DNA from: a virus
Length of the DNA stretch: 46,700 bases
Direction: 5' to 3' (one strand)
Virus record (IMG/VR): IMGVR_UViG_3300005467_000015
Location: 1 to 46,700 of that record
Made by a program: the position numbers and the translations under genes. The notes under the pieces are model-generated. The model saw only the letters and a program-made list of their open reading frames with translations, was not told the DNA's origin and ran no database searches. Positions 28,454 through 38,018 of the stretch are shown here, piece by piece. Within the stretch, counting starts at the first letter, position 1, and every line of letters starts with the position of its first letter.

Positions 28454-29732
28454 GGTGTTTGAACCTCTGCTGGCCCCCGCTCGCTATAAAGGGGCGTGGG
28501 GTGGGCGTGGATCGGGGAAGTCTCACTTCTTTGCAGGCGCTATGGTTGAGGACTCGGTATGTGAGCCCGGCGAGAATGGCGGCCAAGGCCTATTGTCTGT
28601 TTGTATTCGTGAAGTCCAGAGGGACTTATCACAATCCTCAAAACTTCTGCTTGAGCAAAAGCTTCGCGATTTCGGATTGGGCGAATCAGATGGATTCAAG
28701 GTTTACCATGACCGAATTGCAACGCCTGGCGATGGGTTAATCATTTTCAAGGGGATGAAGGATTACACGGCCGAATCCATAAAATCTCTGGAAGGGTTTA
28801 AGCGCGCTTGGTGGGAAGAGGCACAGGTGGCTTCGGCAACATCGCTCAGTCTATTACGGCCAACTATCCGTGCCGCAAATTCTGAACTCTGGTTCAGTTG
28901 GAATGCACGGCGGCGCACAGACGCCGTTGATATTTTATTGCGAGGCCAAGAGCTGCCAACAGGCGCTGTCGTGGTTGAGGCGAACTGGCGCGATAACCCA
29001 TGGTTTACGGGCGTGCTGGAACAGGAGCGTCAGGATTGCCTGCGCACTGACCCGGATGAGTATGACCATATCTGGGAGGGTGGTTATATCACCTTTGCGA
29101 AGGGGGCTTACTATGCTACGCATCTTGCACAGGCCAAACTGGATGGTCGGATAGGGTTTGTTCCTCCTGACCCATTGATGACCATTCGTCTATTTGTGGA
29201 CATTGGAGGTACTGGGGCAAGAGCAGATGCGTTCACAATCTGGGCCGTTCAATTTATCGGTCTGGAAATTCGCCTGTTGAAATATTATGAAGCGGTGGGC
29301 CAGCCGATTGCTACGCATCTGGCCTGGCTTAGACAACAGGGATATACGCCAGATAAAGCTCAAATCTGGTTGCCCCATGACGGCGCAAGTAATGACAAGG
29401 TTTACGATGTGTCCTATGAGTCCGCATTGCAATCGGCAGGTTATAGCGTGACTGTAGTTCCCAACCAAGGGAAAGGTGCCGCCTCAGCGCGCATAGAAGC
29501 AGGACGCCGTTTATTTCCATCAATGCGATTTGATAAAGACGGCTGCGAAGGCGGCCTTGAGGCATTGGGCTGGTATCACGAGAAGAAAGATGACATCCGC
29601 AATATTGGTTTAGGGCCAGAGCATGATTGGTCTAGTCATGGCGCCGATTCTTTCGGTTTAATGGCCATTGTACATGCGCCGCCCAGCGGTAAGCGTGAAC
29701 CTATTAAATATCCCAAGGCTAAAGTCGCATGA
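28437..29732 (+). CDS. terL: terminase large subunit
   Basis: 431 aa from ATG 28437. The longer frame back to 28341 lies inside the small-subunit gene. Walker A GGRGSGKS at residues 22-29; Walker B region FKRAWWEEAQ at ~120-129. The nuclease domain shows LFVDIGGTGARADAFTIW (first catalytic Asp), QIWLPHDGAS (middle Asp) and EHDWSSHGADSFGLMA (C-terminal Asp). It drives ATP-dependent packaging and cuts the concatemer. P22-like or BPP-1-like neighbours point to headful packaging. Confidence 0.95.
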   Translation: MIPTAEVFEPLLAPARYKGAWGGRGSGKSHFFAGAMVEDSVCEPGENGGQGLLSVCIREVQRDLSQSSKLLLEQKLRDFGLGESDGFKVYHDRIATPGDGLIIFKGMKDYTAESIKSLEGFKRAWWEEAQVASATSLSLLRPTIRAANSELWFSWNARRRTDAVDILLRGQELPTGAVVVEANWRDNPWFTGVLEQERQDCLRTDPDEYDHIWEGGYITFAKGAYYATHLAQAKLDGRIGFVPPDPLMTIRLFVDIGGTGARADAFTIWAVQFIGLEIRLLKYYEAVGQPIATHLAWLRQQGYTPDKAQIWLPHDGASNDKVYDVSYESALQSAGYSVTVVPNQGKGAASARIEAGRRLFPSMRFDKDGCEGGLEALGWYHEKKDDIRNIGLGPEHDWSSHGADSFGLMAIVHAPPSGKREPIKYPKAKVA

Positions 29733-31783
29733 CCCAGATGTCAGAAAGTGATCTGCTGAAGTTTCTCGACTCTGCGCAAGCGGATGCCGTGAAGTATAAC
29801 GGCGAGTTCATGAAAACGAATGAGATGCTGCTGGATTATTATCTCGGCAATCCTTATGGCGATGAAGTTGAGGGGCAGTCGCAAGCTATCTCCACCGACG
29901 TGGCGGATGTAATCGAAGCGGATATGCCAAGCCTTGCTCGCATCTTTCTCGGATCGCATGATATTCTGGAATTTACAGCAAACACGAATAATCCCGAGGA
30001 AGAAAAAGAAGCTGACGAGAAAACAAAATACATTAATTGGTTGGTAAGAAACCAGCCGACCAGCTTCAAGACCATTCATGACTGGCTCAAGAATGCAGAG
30101 ATTCAAAAGTTCGGCGCGGTAAAGTTTTATATCGATGAACAAGAGACGCCTGACGAAAAGACCTACAAGGGATTATCGGCCGATGAATTCGCTTTATTAA
30201 AAGAAGATTTGAAATCCGGGCGTGGCAAGGAAATGAAAGTCCTCAGCGAGGAGGAGGTAGATGGTGCATTCGATGTGAAATTCCGGATTACCACGAAGAA
30301 GAAGAAAGTCGTCATTCAGAGTGTGCCGGTCGAAGATTTCATTATCACGCGCAATGCAACCAGCAAGGACAAAGCTGAATTAGTCGGTGATATTTATATT
30401 GCTACTCGTGGACAGTTAATTGCTCAAGGTTTTCCAAAAGAGAAAGTCGCTCTGATTCCCAAGAAAGGCCAAGACTCCAATAGCTCTCGCATGAAGGATA
30501 TTCGCTTTGCCGATCAAGGCGGATTTGTCGAGCTTTCCAGTACAGAATTGAACGAAGAGGTGCAAATCTGCAATCTGTTTCCTCTGGTTGATTTCGATGG
30601 CGATGGGATTCCCGAGCGCAGAAACATTGTTCGTGGTGGCCCCATTATCTTGCAGAATGAAGCCTACGGGATTGTGCCTTACGCCATCTTCTCCACTATT
30701 CTAATGCCAGACAGTGCAATTGGTAGAAGTCGTGCTGAAATCACCAAGCCTACTCAATACATAAAGTCTCATCTTTATCGTCAAATCCTAAACAATATCT
30801 ATCAGGTCAATAAGCCCCGCACGGCGATCGACGATTCGCAGAATGGTGGCGTCGATATGGATGATCTATTGACCCAGCGGCTCGATGGGATTGTCCGTTG
30901 TTCAGGCAGCCCCTACGAAAAGATCATGCCGTTGGTTACCCCCTACATTGGGGATAAAGCGCTACAGGTTGTTCAATATATCGACTCGGCGCGGGCCCAA
31001 TCCACAGGATCCTTAATGGCCTCTCAAGGGCTATCGATCGATGATCTGCATAAGGAGACGGCTACCCGATTTGAAGGCGTAGAGGACGCCTCAGAGGCCA
31101 AGATCGAGTTAGTGGCTAGAGTACTGGCTGAAACGGGATTCAGGGAGCTGTACGAGGGCCTAGCTTGGCTGGTCTCACACTATCAGGATGAGGCCACCGA
31201 GATTAGAGTCCTTGGTAAACCCCTGACAATTGATCCCACCAAATGGCGTTATGAACATTATTGTGTATCAAACGTCGGTTTAGGGGCCGGGGATACCCAG
31301 GAAATCCTCCAGAATATGAGCGGAGTCCTATCCATCCAGCAACAGTTAATGGCTATCCAAAGCCCTTTAGTCGATAGTAAAAAGGTATACAATACAGCCA
31401 CACGAATCATTAAGGCGATGGGATTAAGCCGGGTCTCGGACTTCTTCAACGATCCCGAGCAGCCACAAGAAATCTTGCTGGCCCAGAATGAGATTCTGAA
31501 GCAAGCGGTTCAGGCCTTGCAGCAGCAGATGCAGAACCCCCTGGCGGAGGCTGAGAAAATCAAAGCCCAAGCGAAGATCATGGTGGATGGCGCTAAACAG
31601 CAGGGGGATATGGCGATTGAGGAAGCCAGACAGACCTCAGACCTCAATAAGTTCCTGCTGAAACTGGCCTCTGATCAAGAGCAATTCAGACGAGATATGG
31701 CGCTTAAATTGACTGAGTTGGAACTCAAATATCAGCAAGGCTCCCAAGAGCAGACTGCAGATATTCCGGGGTCTTTGGTATGA
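29729..31783 (+). CDS. portal protein
   Basis: 684 aa, a P22/BPP-1-type large portal. Landmarks are YYLGNPYGDEVEGQSQAISTDVADVIEADMPSLARIF at the N-terminus, VPVEDFIITRNATSKDKAELVGD, the PLVDFDGDGIPERRNIV loop, PYAIFSTILMPDSAIGRSRAE, and a long C-terminal barrel-type coiled coil (QQQMQNPLAEAEKIKAQAKIMVDGAKQQGDMAIEEARQTSDLNKF). It forms the dodecameric DNA channel. Start overlaps terL (ATGA). Confidence 0.93.
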   Translation: MTQMSESDLLKFLDSAQADAVKYNGEFMKTNEMLLDYYLGNPYGDEVEGQSQAISTDVADVIEADMPSLARIFLGSHDILEFTANTNNPEEEKEADEKTKYINWLVRNQPTSFKTIHDWLKNAEIQKFGAVKFYIDEQETPDEKTYKGLSADEFALLKEDLKSGRGKEMKVLSEEEVDGAFDVKFRITTKKKKVVIQSVPVEDFIITRNATSKDKAELVGDIYIATRGQLIAQGFPKEKVALIPKKGQDSNSSRMKDIRFADQGGFVELSSTELNEEVQICNLFPLVDFDGDGIPERRNIVRGGPIILQNEAYGIVPYAIFSTILMPDSAIGRSRAEITKPTQYIKSHLYRQILNNIYQVNKPRTAIDDSQNGGVDMDDLLTQRLDGIVRCSGSPYEKIMPLVTPYIGDKALQVVQYIDSARAQSTGSLMASQGLSIDDLHKETATRFEGVEDASEAKIELVARVLAETGFRELYEGLAWLVSHYQDEATEIRVLGKPLTIDPTKWRYEHYCVSNVGLGAGDTQEILQNMSGVLSIQQQLMAIQSPLVDSKKVYNTATRIIKAMGLSRVSDFFNDPEQPQEILLAQNEILKQAVQALQQQMQNPLAEAEKIKAQAKIMVDGAKQQGDMAIEEARQTSDLNKFLLKLASDQEQFRRDMALKLTELELKYQQGSQEQTADIPGSLV

Positions 31784-32067
31784 CGAGCAGCAATGATTTG
31801 CGATTGGCCGAGGATAGTGATCGGGGCAAGAAAGCCCTCATGATCCTCAACAACCCGATTTATCAAGAATCTCTGCTGGCCATTCGCGGGGAATTAATGA
31901 ACGCTTTTGAATTGACAAAATCGGATGATTCGAAAGCCCGGGATGAAATCTGGCGAAAATTACAAATTGTCGGCTGGTTTGAAAACCATATCAGACGGGT
32001 AATGCAAACCGGAAAACTGGCTGATGAAACCCTGATGCAAAAAGTCAAACGCACGATGAGACTGTGA
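31780..32067 (+). CDS. small protein between portal and scaffold, unknown
   Basis: 95 aa, helical (LRLAEDSDRGKKALMILNNPIYQESLLAIRGELMNAFELTKSDDSKARDEIWRKLQIVGWFENHIRRVMQTGKLADETL). This size and composition commonly occur between portal and scaffold in P22-like and BPP-1-like phages. Function unknown. Confidence 0.75.
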   Translation: MTSSNDLRLAEDSDRGKKALMILNNPIYQESLLAIRGELMNAFELTKSDDSKARDEIWRKLQIVGWFENHIRRVMQTGKLADETLMQKVKRTMRL

Positions 32068-32068
32068 C

Positions 32069-32908
32069 ATGACCGAAAAAGTCCTGAGCGATTTGTTATA
32101 CAGCGATCCCGTGGTCAAGGAGCCTACGCCAACCGAGGCCGCGATCGTTGAAGAGCCTGTTGTTGAAGAACAGCAGGAGGAAGTGCCCGAGACTGAAACG
32201 GTCGAGGGAGAAACGTCAGAGGCCGAAGAAACCACCGACGAGGTCGATGAAGAAACCGAGCAAACCCACACCGTGAAAATCCGCGGTGAGGAGAAGACGG
32301 TCAACCTCAAAGAACTCAAGAACGGGTATCAGAGGAACGAAGACTATGCCATAGCCACGCGCGAGCTGAAGGACAAAGAAAAGGTTGTCCTCGAAAAGGC
32401 TTCCAAGGCCGACGAAACCCTGAAGGTCTTAAATGACATCACGGGTGAATTGGACGCGCTGATTATGGGTGATGTGAAAAACATCAATTGGGATGAGCTG
32501 CGCCAATCCGATACCGCAGAATATTTGCGGCTGAAGGAAGTGGTGGACGAGCGGAAGAAAACCTTGAGTGGCTTGGTTGAGAAGCGCAACCAAATCATTA
32601 AGGAAAAAACCGCTGCGGAATCCGAGGCGCTGCATAAAGCATTGGGTTGGAATACGGATGCAGTCAAGAAAGAGGCCGATATCAAGCAGTTGACAGAATA
32701 CATGGCCAGTGAGGGCATTACCGAACAGGTGACTAGCTCGAAACTGATGGCATCGATTCTGAAGGCAGCGAAATACGACCAGCTGCAGAAAACGCGGAAG
32801 GAGACTACGAAGGAAGTAAAAACTCCTCAAAAAGTCACCAAGCCCGTCCCCAAACCCAAACAGGCTGCTCCCAAGTCACTCGAAGATCGACTCTATGCTA
32901 ACTCTTGA
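32069..32908 (+). CDS. scaffolding protein
   Basis: 279 aa. The N-terminal ~70 residues are highly acidic (EEPVVEEQQEEVPETETVEGETSEAEETTDEVDEETEQ). A helical middle (KIRGEEKTVNLKELKNGYQRNEDY..., EYLRLKEVVDERKKTLSGLVEKRNQI) follows, and a basic C-terminus (KETTKEVKTPQKVTKPVPKPKQ) of the type that binds the coat protein. It is positioned directly before the major capsid gene. It directs procapsid assembly and is lost from the mature head. Confidence 0.85.
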   Translation: MTEKVLSDLLYSDPVVKEPTPTEAAIVEEPVVEEQQEEVPETETVEGETSEAEETTDEVDEETEQTHTVKIRGEEKTVNLKELKNGYQRNEDYAIATRELKDKEKVVLEKASKADETLKVLNDITGELDALIMGDVKNINWDELRQSDTAEYLRLKEVVDERKKTLSGLVEKRNQIIKEKTAAESEALHKALGWNTDAVKKEADIKQLTEYMASEGITEQVTSSKLMASILKAAKYDQLQKTRKETTKEVKTPQKVTKPVPKPKQAAPKSLEDRLYANS

Positions 32909-32918
32909 GGATTAACTT

Positions 32919-33917
32919 ATGGCCACTATCGGCTCTAGCGTACTTACGCTGTCGGACTGGGCGAAACGCCTTGATCCGGATGGCACGACTGCTGACATCG
33001 TGGAGATGTTGGCGCAAGACAATGCAATCCTGGATGATGCCATGTGGAAAGTGGGCAACCTGCCTACCGGCCACCAGGCAACGATCCGCACCGCTCTGCC
33101 CTCTGTTGCCTGGCGACTGCTGAACCAGGGTACGGCGCCCAGCAAATCCACCACAGCGCAAGTCAGCTTCCAAACCGGCATTCTGGAAGCGTGGTCGGAA
33201 ACCGATGTTGACGTCGCCAATCTCAACGGCAATGTGAAATCCTTTCGCCTGAGCGAAGCCAAGGCATTCGTAGAAGCGATGGCGCAGGAAGTCGCACAGA
33301 CCATGATCTATGGCACCGCTGCAGCGCCTGAGGAGTTTGTGGGCCTAGCCTCTTACTACGATTCTCTCACCGATAACAGCGGCGAGAACATTGTGGATGC
33401 GGGTGGCACCGGGTCGGACAATATGTCTATTTATCTCGTGGGCTGGGGTGATCGATCGATTTACGGGATTTTCCCGAAAGGGTCGAAAGCCGGTATCGAT
33501 CATGAGGACCTGGGGATTGTCACGGTCGAAACCACGGCAGGCATTGCGGGCAACCGGATGCGCGCCTATCAAGACCATTGGAAGTGGAAGCCGGGTCTGG
33601 TGGTAGAAGATTGGCGGTACGGCGTACGGATTGCCAATATCGACAATTCCGCCCTGCTGGCGGACGGTGCAGGCTCTTCGGTCAAGCTGATCGAATACAT
33701 GATCGGCGCTATCCACAAGTTGTACAAAACCTCGGGCGTGAACTTGGCGTTTTATGCCAACCGCACCGTCTCGAAAATGCTGGATATCCAGGCGCAGAAC
33801 AAGGCTAACGTCTATCTGCAAGCGGGTATGGAGGAAGGTAAGCGCAAGCTGACTTTCCGCGGCATTCCCATCCGCACGGTCGATGCTTTGACGATCGCCG
33901 AAGCGCGCGTTGTCTAA
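32919..33917 (+). CDS. major capsid protein (P22/BPP-1-type)
   Basis: 332 aa. LTLSDWAKRLDPDG...VEMLAQDNAILDDAMWKVGNLPTGHQATIRTALPSVAWRLLNQGTAPSKSTTAQV matches the N-terminus of BPP-1-type major capsid proteins, and the later EEFVGLASYYDSLTDNSGENIVDAGGTGSDNMSIYLVGWG is equally typical. It folds as an HK97-type subunit. A strong ribosome site (TTGAGGATTAACTT) precedes the ATG. Confidence 0.95.
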   Translation: MATIGSSVLTLSDWAKRLDPDGTTADIVEMLAQDNAILDDAMWKVGNLPTGHQATIRTALPSVAWRLLNQGTAPSKSTTAQVSFQTGILEAWSETDVDVANLNGNVKSFRLSEAKAFVEAMAQEVAQTMIYGTAAAPEEFVGLASYYDSLTDNSGENIVDAGGTGSDNMSIYLVGWGDRSIYGIFPKGSKAGIDHEDLGIVTVETTAGIAGNRMRAYQDHWKWKPGLVVEDWRYGVRIANIDNSALLADGAGSSVKLIEYMIGAIHKLYKTSGVNLAFYANRTVSKMLDIQAQNKANVYLQAGMEEGKRKLTFRGIPIRTVDALTIAEARVV

Positions 33918-33930
33918 CGGGAGAATCATC

Positions 33931-34407
33931 ATGTACGTAGACGCACAACAACTCTTCTCCGATGCTCAGGCAGTAACTACTGACGCCGTGGGGACCAATG
34001 TCATCGATCTTTCGTCTGACCGGAGCATTGGGAATGGCGAGCCGATGGCGGTCGTTTTCGTGATTGATGTGGCCGCTGATCAAACCACGGGCGATGAGGA
34101 TTATACCTTCGATGTGGAGTATGCCTCGAATGCCGCTCAAACCACGGGCCGTCAATTGATTGGGCGTCGTGTTTTTGAATCGGGTACTCCCACTGCGCCG
34201 GCGCAAGATGCCGATCTGCTGGTGGCCGGATTCAAATTTACGATTCCCATCCCGCCGACCGCTCTATCGGAGAGTGAGCGCTATCTGGGTGTGCGTTATG
34301 ACACCACAGGCACCACGCCCACTATCACGGTGACCTCATTCCTCATCCCGCAATCGATGATCGATATGAGTGAACCGACCTATCCCAATGCTTATTTGGT
34401 AGGTTGA
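33931..34407 (+). CDS. Bbp16-family capsid cement protein
   Basis: 158 aa from ATG 33931, preceded by GGGAGAATCATC. MYVDAQQLFSDAQAVTTDAVGTNVIDLSSDRSIGNGEPMAVVFVIDVAAD and FKFTIPIPPTALSESERYLGVRYDTTGTTPTITVTSFLIPQSM give the jelly-roll pattern of Bbp16 of Bordetella phage BPP-1, a decoration protein that strengthens the capsid. It lies directly after the capsid gene, as in BPP-1. Confidence 0.88.
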   Translation: MYVDAQQLFSDAQAVTTDAVGTNVIDLSSDRSIGNGEPMAVVFVIDVAADQTTGDEDYTFDVEYASNAAQTTGRQLIGRRVFESGTPTAPAQDADLLVAGFKFTIPIPPTALSESERYLGVRYDTTGTTPTITVTSFLIPQSMIDMSEPTYPNAYLVG

Positions 34408-34408
34408 T

Positions 34409-34579
34409 ATGGGCATACTGGTTCGGGCTATAAAGCTGGGCTGGTATGGCAAACAACGACGCCGTCCGGGCGCCGAGTTCGAGATTAAAAGTCTGCAAGA
34501 ACTCGGCGCTTGGATGGTGCGCGTTAATAAGCCAGGTCCGAAGAAGAAACCGGAAGATGACGAGTCGACCGATGAATGA
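34409..34579 (+). CDS. 56-aa small protein between cement and adaptor genes
   Basis: MGILVRAIKLGWYGKQRRRPGAEFEIKSLQELG..., with a basic N-terminal half and an acidic C-terminus (KKPEDDESTDE). Short proteins beginning LGWYGKQRRRPG-like occupy this slot in several phages. The stop overlaps the adaptor ATG (ATGA). Confidence 0.7.
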   Translation: MGILVRAIKLGWYGKQRRRPGAEFEIKSLQELGAWMVRVNKPGPKKKPEDDESTDE

Positions 34580-35202
34580 CGATACAAACATATGCCGAGC
34601 TGAAAACAGCGATTCAGGACTGGTCTAAACGGTCTGATACGAATAGTCTGCTCGATACATTTATCGATATTGCCGAGGCGGAAATGTATGCCAACGGCCA
34701 AGAATCTCTACGTATTCGCGATATGGAAGTGGCGACTACCGGGGTCACAAGTATTACGACCCGGTATATGGCACTTCCCACCCGCTATCTGGAATTTCGC
34801 CGCCTCAAAATCAATTTGACACAGGGTGATTTGAGGCTGCAGTTTGCGCCCATCGATCAGATGCGTATTTCACCCACTTCAGGATTGCCGAAATTCTTTA
34901 CGGTGACCTCCCAAGTGGAGTTTGATCGGATCAGCGATACGGTGTACACGCTGGGTATTGATTATTACCAGTCGCTGGCTCCCTTGACGGCCGCTGCACC
35001 GACTAATGCCATTCTGACCCGATTCCCCACTATTTACCTCTGGGGCTCGCTTGCAGCGCTGTACCAATGGGCTGTTCAGCCTGACAAGGCGGATTATTAC
35101 TACACCCAATTTCTCGGGGCCATTGGCAAAGCGAACATGCAGGATCGCAAAGGGCGTTATGGCCCGGCGCCCGCCATCAAGATGGAAGGGCCGACACCAT
35201 GA
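34576..35202 (+). CDS. head-tail adaptor protein (P22 gp4-like)
   Basis: 208 aa. TYAELKTAIQDWSKRSD...LLDTFIDIAEAEMYANGQESLRIRDMEVATTGVTSITTRYMALPTRYLEFRRLKI is the usual start of adaptor proteins bound beneath the portal. Later parts have PTNAILTRFPTIYLWGSLAALYQWAVQPDKADYYYTQFLGAI. It forms the ring joining portal and tail. Confidence 0.88.
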   Translation: MTIQTYAELKTAIQDWSKRSDTNSLLDTFIDIAEAEMYANGQESLRIRDMEVATTGVTSITTRYMALPTRYLEFRRLKINLTQGDLRLQFAPIDQMRISPTSGLPKFFTVTSQVEFDRISDTVYTLGIDYYQSLAPLTAAAPTNAILTRFPTIYLWGSLAALYQWAVQPDKADYYYTQFLGAIGKANMQDRKGRYGPAPAIKMEGPTP

Positions 35203-36593
35203 AAACCGTTCCGGTGGAAGTGGCAGGACCCTCGTATAAAGATCGATCCAATCAATTGTCTAACCAGAAGACCCAGAATATGTATCTAGGTCCTGGCCGT
35301 GAAACAAAATGGTGCGCCTATGACTTTTATGGCTGTAAAGCGTTTATAACGAGGGCCGGCACTAATAGAGGGTTCCATGTATTTAATGAGTCGCTCTATC
35401 AAGTCGCTGGAAACTCTCTCATGCTGATTAATAGCGCGGGCTCCGTCACCGTGCTGGGTACCATTACGGGATCGCAACGGTGTTTATTCGATGACGATGG
35501 GCTGAATATTTTCATCACCACCGGGAATGATGTTTTCAAATACAACGGTACTACAGTTTCCTTGGTGACCAGTGCCAACTTGGAAACGCCAAACAGCGTG
35601 AGTTATTTGAATGGATTCTTTCTCTATGATGGTGATGAAGGTCGGTTTCAGGCATCCGATTCGGGTGATGGCGGGACAATTAATGATTTGTCAGTTGGAG
35701 TAGCCAATTCTAACGGCGACGATATTATGCGAGGCATTTCGCATGATCAAATTATTTATTGGTTCGGTCCCCGTTCGATAGAGCCATGGTATTTTAGCGG
35801 TTCAGGTGATCTTCCCTTTGAGCGTTTGGAGCAAGGAATTATCGAGATTGGCCTGGGCGCCACTTATTCCATTGGTGAAAATAAAGATGTCATGGTTTTT
35901 CTGGGCTCTGATCGACAGTTCTATAAACTCTCGCAATCCGTGGCTGAGCCCATTTCAACGCCGGCCGTTAGAGAGGTGGAGGGATTTGACACTATCTATG
36001 ATGCAATTGGCTGGTGTTTTGTGCTGGAAACACAGCAATTCTATTGGGTCACATTCCCCACCGAATCAAGAACTTTTCTTTATTCCATCACATTAAACTA
36101 TTGGGTGGAGCTGTCCTTTGGGATGAATGGCGAAAGACATTTAGCCGATGCCTATGCTTTCTGTTATGGGAAACATCTGATTGCTGATTACCGCAATGGC
36201 AATATTTATGAGCTGGATAAAGACACATTTACCGATAATGGAGAAGCCAGGCTCAGAATACGTGATATGGCGCCGATTACAGGCGGTCAATTGGGCATAC
36301 CAGGAAATCGGGTCATTTGTGGACGTCTACAGATTGATATGGAGGTTGGTGTGGGATTGGCTGTTGGCCAAGGCGTTGACCCTGAAATCATGTGCCGTTA
36401 TTCCAATGATGGGGGAAAGACTTTTGGCGCTGAAGAACAAGTTTCTATCGGTGTAATGGGAAATTATGGCAAGCGCGTGGATTTCTTTAAGTTCGTGGAT
36501 GGGTATTCCATCGTTCCTCGGATCTTATGCACTGATCCTGTTTATCTCTCCCTATTCGCTGGGTTTGCGGATATTGAAGACGGAGGATTCTAA
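35199..36593 (+). CDS. packaged DNA stabilisation protein (P22 gp10-like)
   Basis: 464 aa with a beta-propeller-like layout (QNMYLGPGRE...LYQVAGNSLMLINSAGSVTVLGTITG, YFSGSGDLPFERLEQGIIEIGLGATYSIGENKDVMVFLGSDRQFYKLSQ, GFDTIYDAIGWCFVLETQQFYWVTFPT, DYRNGNIYELDKDTFTDNG). P22 gp10 forms the hexameric hub that closes the tail and keeps DNA in. Position after the gp4-like adaptor matches. Start overlaps the previous stop. Confidence 0.9.
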   Translation: MKTVPVEVAGPSYKDRSNQLSNQKTQNMYLGPGRETKWCAYDFYGCKAFITRAGTNRGFHVFNESLYQVAGNSLMLINSAGSVTVLGTITGSQRCLFDDDGLNIFITTGNDVFKYNGTTVSLVTSANLETPNSVSYLNGFFLYDGDEGRFQASDSGDGGTINDLSVGVANSNGDDIMRGISHDQIIYWFGPRSIEPWYFSGSGDLPFERLEQGIIEIGLGATYSIGENKDVMVFLGSDRQFYKLSQSVAEPISTPAVREVEGFDTIYDAIGWCFVLETQQFYWVTFPTESRTFLYSITLNYWVELSFGMNGERHLADAYAFCYGKHLIADYRNGNIYELDKDTFTDNGEARLRIRDMAPITGGQLGIPGNRVICGRLQIDMEVGVGLAVGQGVDPEIMCRYSNDGGKTFGAEEQVSIGVMGNYGKRVDFFKFVDGYSIVPRILCTDPVYLSLFAGFADIEDGGF

Positions 36594-36934
36594 TGGTTTC
36601 TGTTAATCCGCCGCCCCTAAAAGTGCCTGCCGCCTTCCGCAAGGATGCTGAAGTGAACGGGGCATACAGTGCTTTGTTAACGGTTGTTCGCCAGCTATGG
36701 GCGCGCACAGGTGGGGCTGACGATGCCATTGAGGGGAATATCACTTTCACTTCCTTGTCCGATGGTACGAATGCGTTTTTGTTACAGCGGATTGATGAGC
36801 TTGAAAGACGGTTGGCACTTGTTTCTTCGCAACTGAATCGTTACGAATCATTAATCGATAAGATGGCGCATAAGCAGCGCCCCCCCATAATTCCTGAGGA
36901 TGCCATTAAACTGGCAGTATTAAAACATGGATGA
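36593..36934 (+). CDS. small tail-associated protein with coiled coil
   Basis: 113 aa: N-terminal VSVNPPPLKVPAAFRKDAEVNGAYSALLTVVRQLWARTGG, a central short beta stretch, then a coiled coil (FLLQRIDELERRLALVSSQLNRYESLIDKMA). Such proteins often sit between hub and needle genes. Starts in the previous stop (TAATG). Confidence 0.7.
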   Translation: MVSVNPPPLKVPAAFRKDAEVNGAYSALLTVVRQLWARTGGADDAIEGNITFTSLSDGTNAFLLQRIDELERRLALVSSQLNRYESLIDKMAHKQRPPIIPEDAIKLAVLKHG

Positions 36935-37292
36935 TATGACGAAATTATCAATAGCCAAGCAGCCGCCGGCACAAACAGCCATGTGTATCATGATGCCGGA
37001 TGGAATGGTGCATCATGCGCGTATTTGGATGGGCACTACTACTACAACAGGGGGTGCGTGGACTGTTGATTATACCGAAGCCTCCTTTACCAAGGCGCCT
37101 ATGGTTTTTCCCGTCATCCAGTTATCGGATACAGACATATTTGATCGTGGTATGGCCAGTCTGAGTTCAGCACCTACAGCTGCATCAGCTTCAGGTTATG
37201 GAGTACGAGGAGCCAACTTATTGGTTTTGGGGGCAACCGTGCGAACGGTTCCTGATGGCACAACTGTTCATATCATTGCATTAGGAGCCTGA
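36927..37292 (+). CDS. small beta-rich structural protein
   Basis: 121 aa: MPDGMVHHARIWMGTTTTTGGAWTVDYTEASFTKAPMVFPVIQLSDT...GANLLVLGATVRTVPDGTTVHIIALGA. The layout resembles the C-terminal domain of tail fibres or spikes (TGGxWTxDYTxAxFTxxPxVxP). Probably a tail appendage part. Function inferred from neighbours. Confidence 0.65.
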   Translation: MDDMTKLSIAKQPPAQTAMCIMMPDGMVHHARIWMGTTTTTGGAWTVDYTEASFTKAPMVFPVIQLSDTDIFDRGMASLSSAPTAASASGYGVRGANLLVLGATVRTVPDGTTVHIIALGA

Positions 37293-37293
37293 G

Positions 37294-37638
37294 ATGGCTG
37301 TCACTTATAAATCACTGGATTTAAACGATCAAATCACGGCAACGACCACGACAGTTGATACATTATTCACATCTACAAGTGGCGTAGCACAAATCAATAC
37401 AGCCACGGCCTATAACAACTCCGCCAGTTCAGTGACTTTGTTCTGTTATATATTGGCGGCAGGGGTGGCAGCAAGTGCGGTCGATCCAGCATGGCGACAA
37501 GATATCCCTGCGAACAGCTCAGCGATTCTGACGGGGCTCATTGGTCATGTGATTCCCAATTTGGGCTCGTTGGGGGCTTATGCGGGGACGACGAATGTGA
37601 TCCGAGTTACGGTATCGGGCATTGAGATTGTGAACTAA
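37294..37638 (+). CDS. small beta-sandwich structural protein
   Basis: 114 aa: LDLNDQITATTTTVDTLFTSTSGVAQINTATAYNNSASSVTLFCYILAAGV...GTTNVIRVTVSGIEIVN, all beta. Similar small proteins lie near capsid-decoration or tail genes of phages. Starts 2 bp after the preceding stop. Confidence 0.65.
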   Translation: MAVTYKSLDLNDQITATTTTVDTLFTSTSGVAQINTATAYNNSASSVTLFCYILAAGVAASAVDPAWRQDIPANSSAILTGLIGHVIPNLGSLGAYAGTTNVIRVTVSGIEIVN

Positions 37639-38018
37639 TGCAATTAGTGAATAGAGATTTTGCGCAAAGCCTGCTGAATGATCCCCTCTTTGGATCGTTC
37701 TGGGCCGAGCTGGGAGGCCCTATACGCCTTCCCGAGACATTCCATTATCTCTATGAGCCGGGCGTCGGATTGTTCGTTATAGAGCCGCTCCTGCAATGCC
37801 ATGGCATCCATGTGGCCACTTATCCATCAAGTCGGGGCAAAGCCGCTGTAGAGGCGGGTAAACAGGCGATTGAATGGGTTTTAGGCCAATCGGGCAAAGC
37901 GCTAGCCCGGGTTCGTAAAGGTCAGCCCGAAACACGATTCTATGCAGCCCAATGTGGCATGAAACGGTATACGACCGATGAAACCCATGTTTATTATGAG
38001 GTGGTGAAATGTCATTAG
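37638..38018 (+). CDS. GNAT-fold-like head assembly protein (DUF2824-like)
   Basis: 126 aa: LLNDPLFGSFWAELGGPIRLPETFHYLYEPGVGLFVIEPLLQCHGIHVATYPSSRGKAAVEAGKQAIEWVLGQSG...[26 protein letters not shown]. The strand/helix order (SSRGKAAVEAG..., ARQCGMKR) matches GNAT folds; phage members of DUF2824 are annotated as head assembly proteins. Acetyltransferase activity is not shown by the sequence. Confidence 0.7.
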   Translation: MQLVNRDFAQSLLNDPLFGSFWAELGGPIRLPETFHYLYEPGVGLFVIEPLLQCHGIHVATYPSSRGKAAVEAGKQAIEWVLGQSGKALARVRKGQPETRFYAAQCGMKRYTTDETHVYYEVVKCH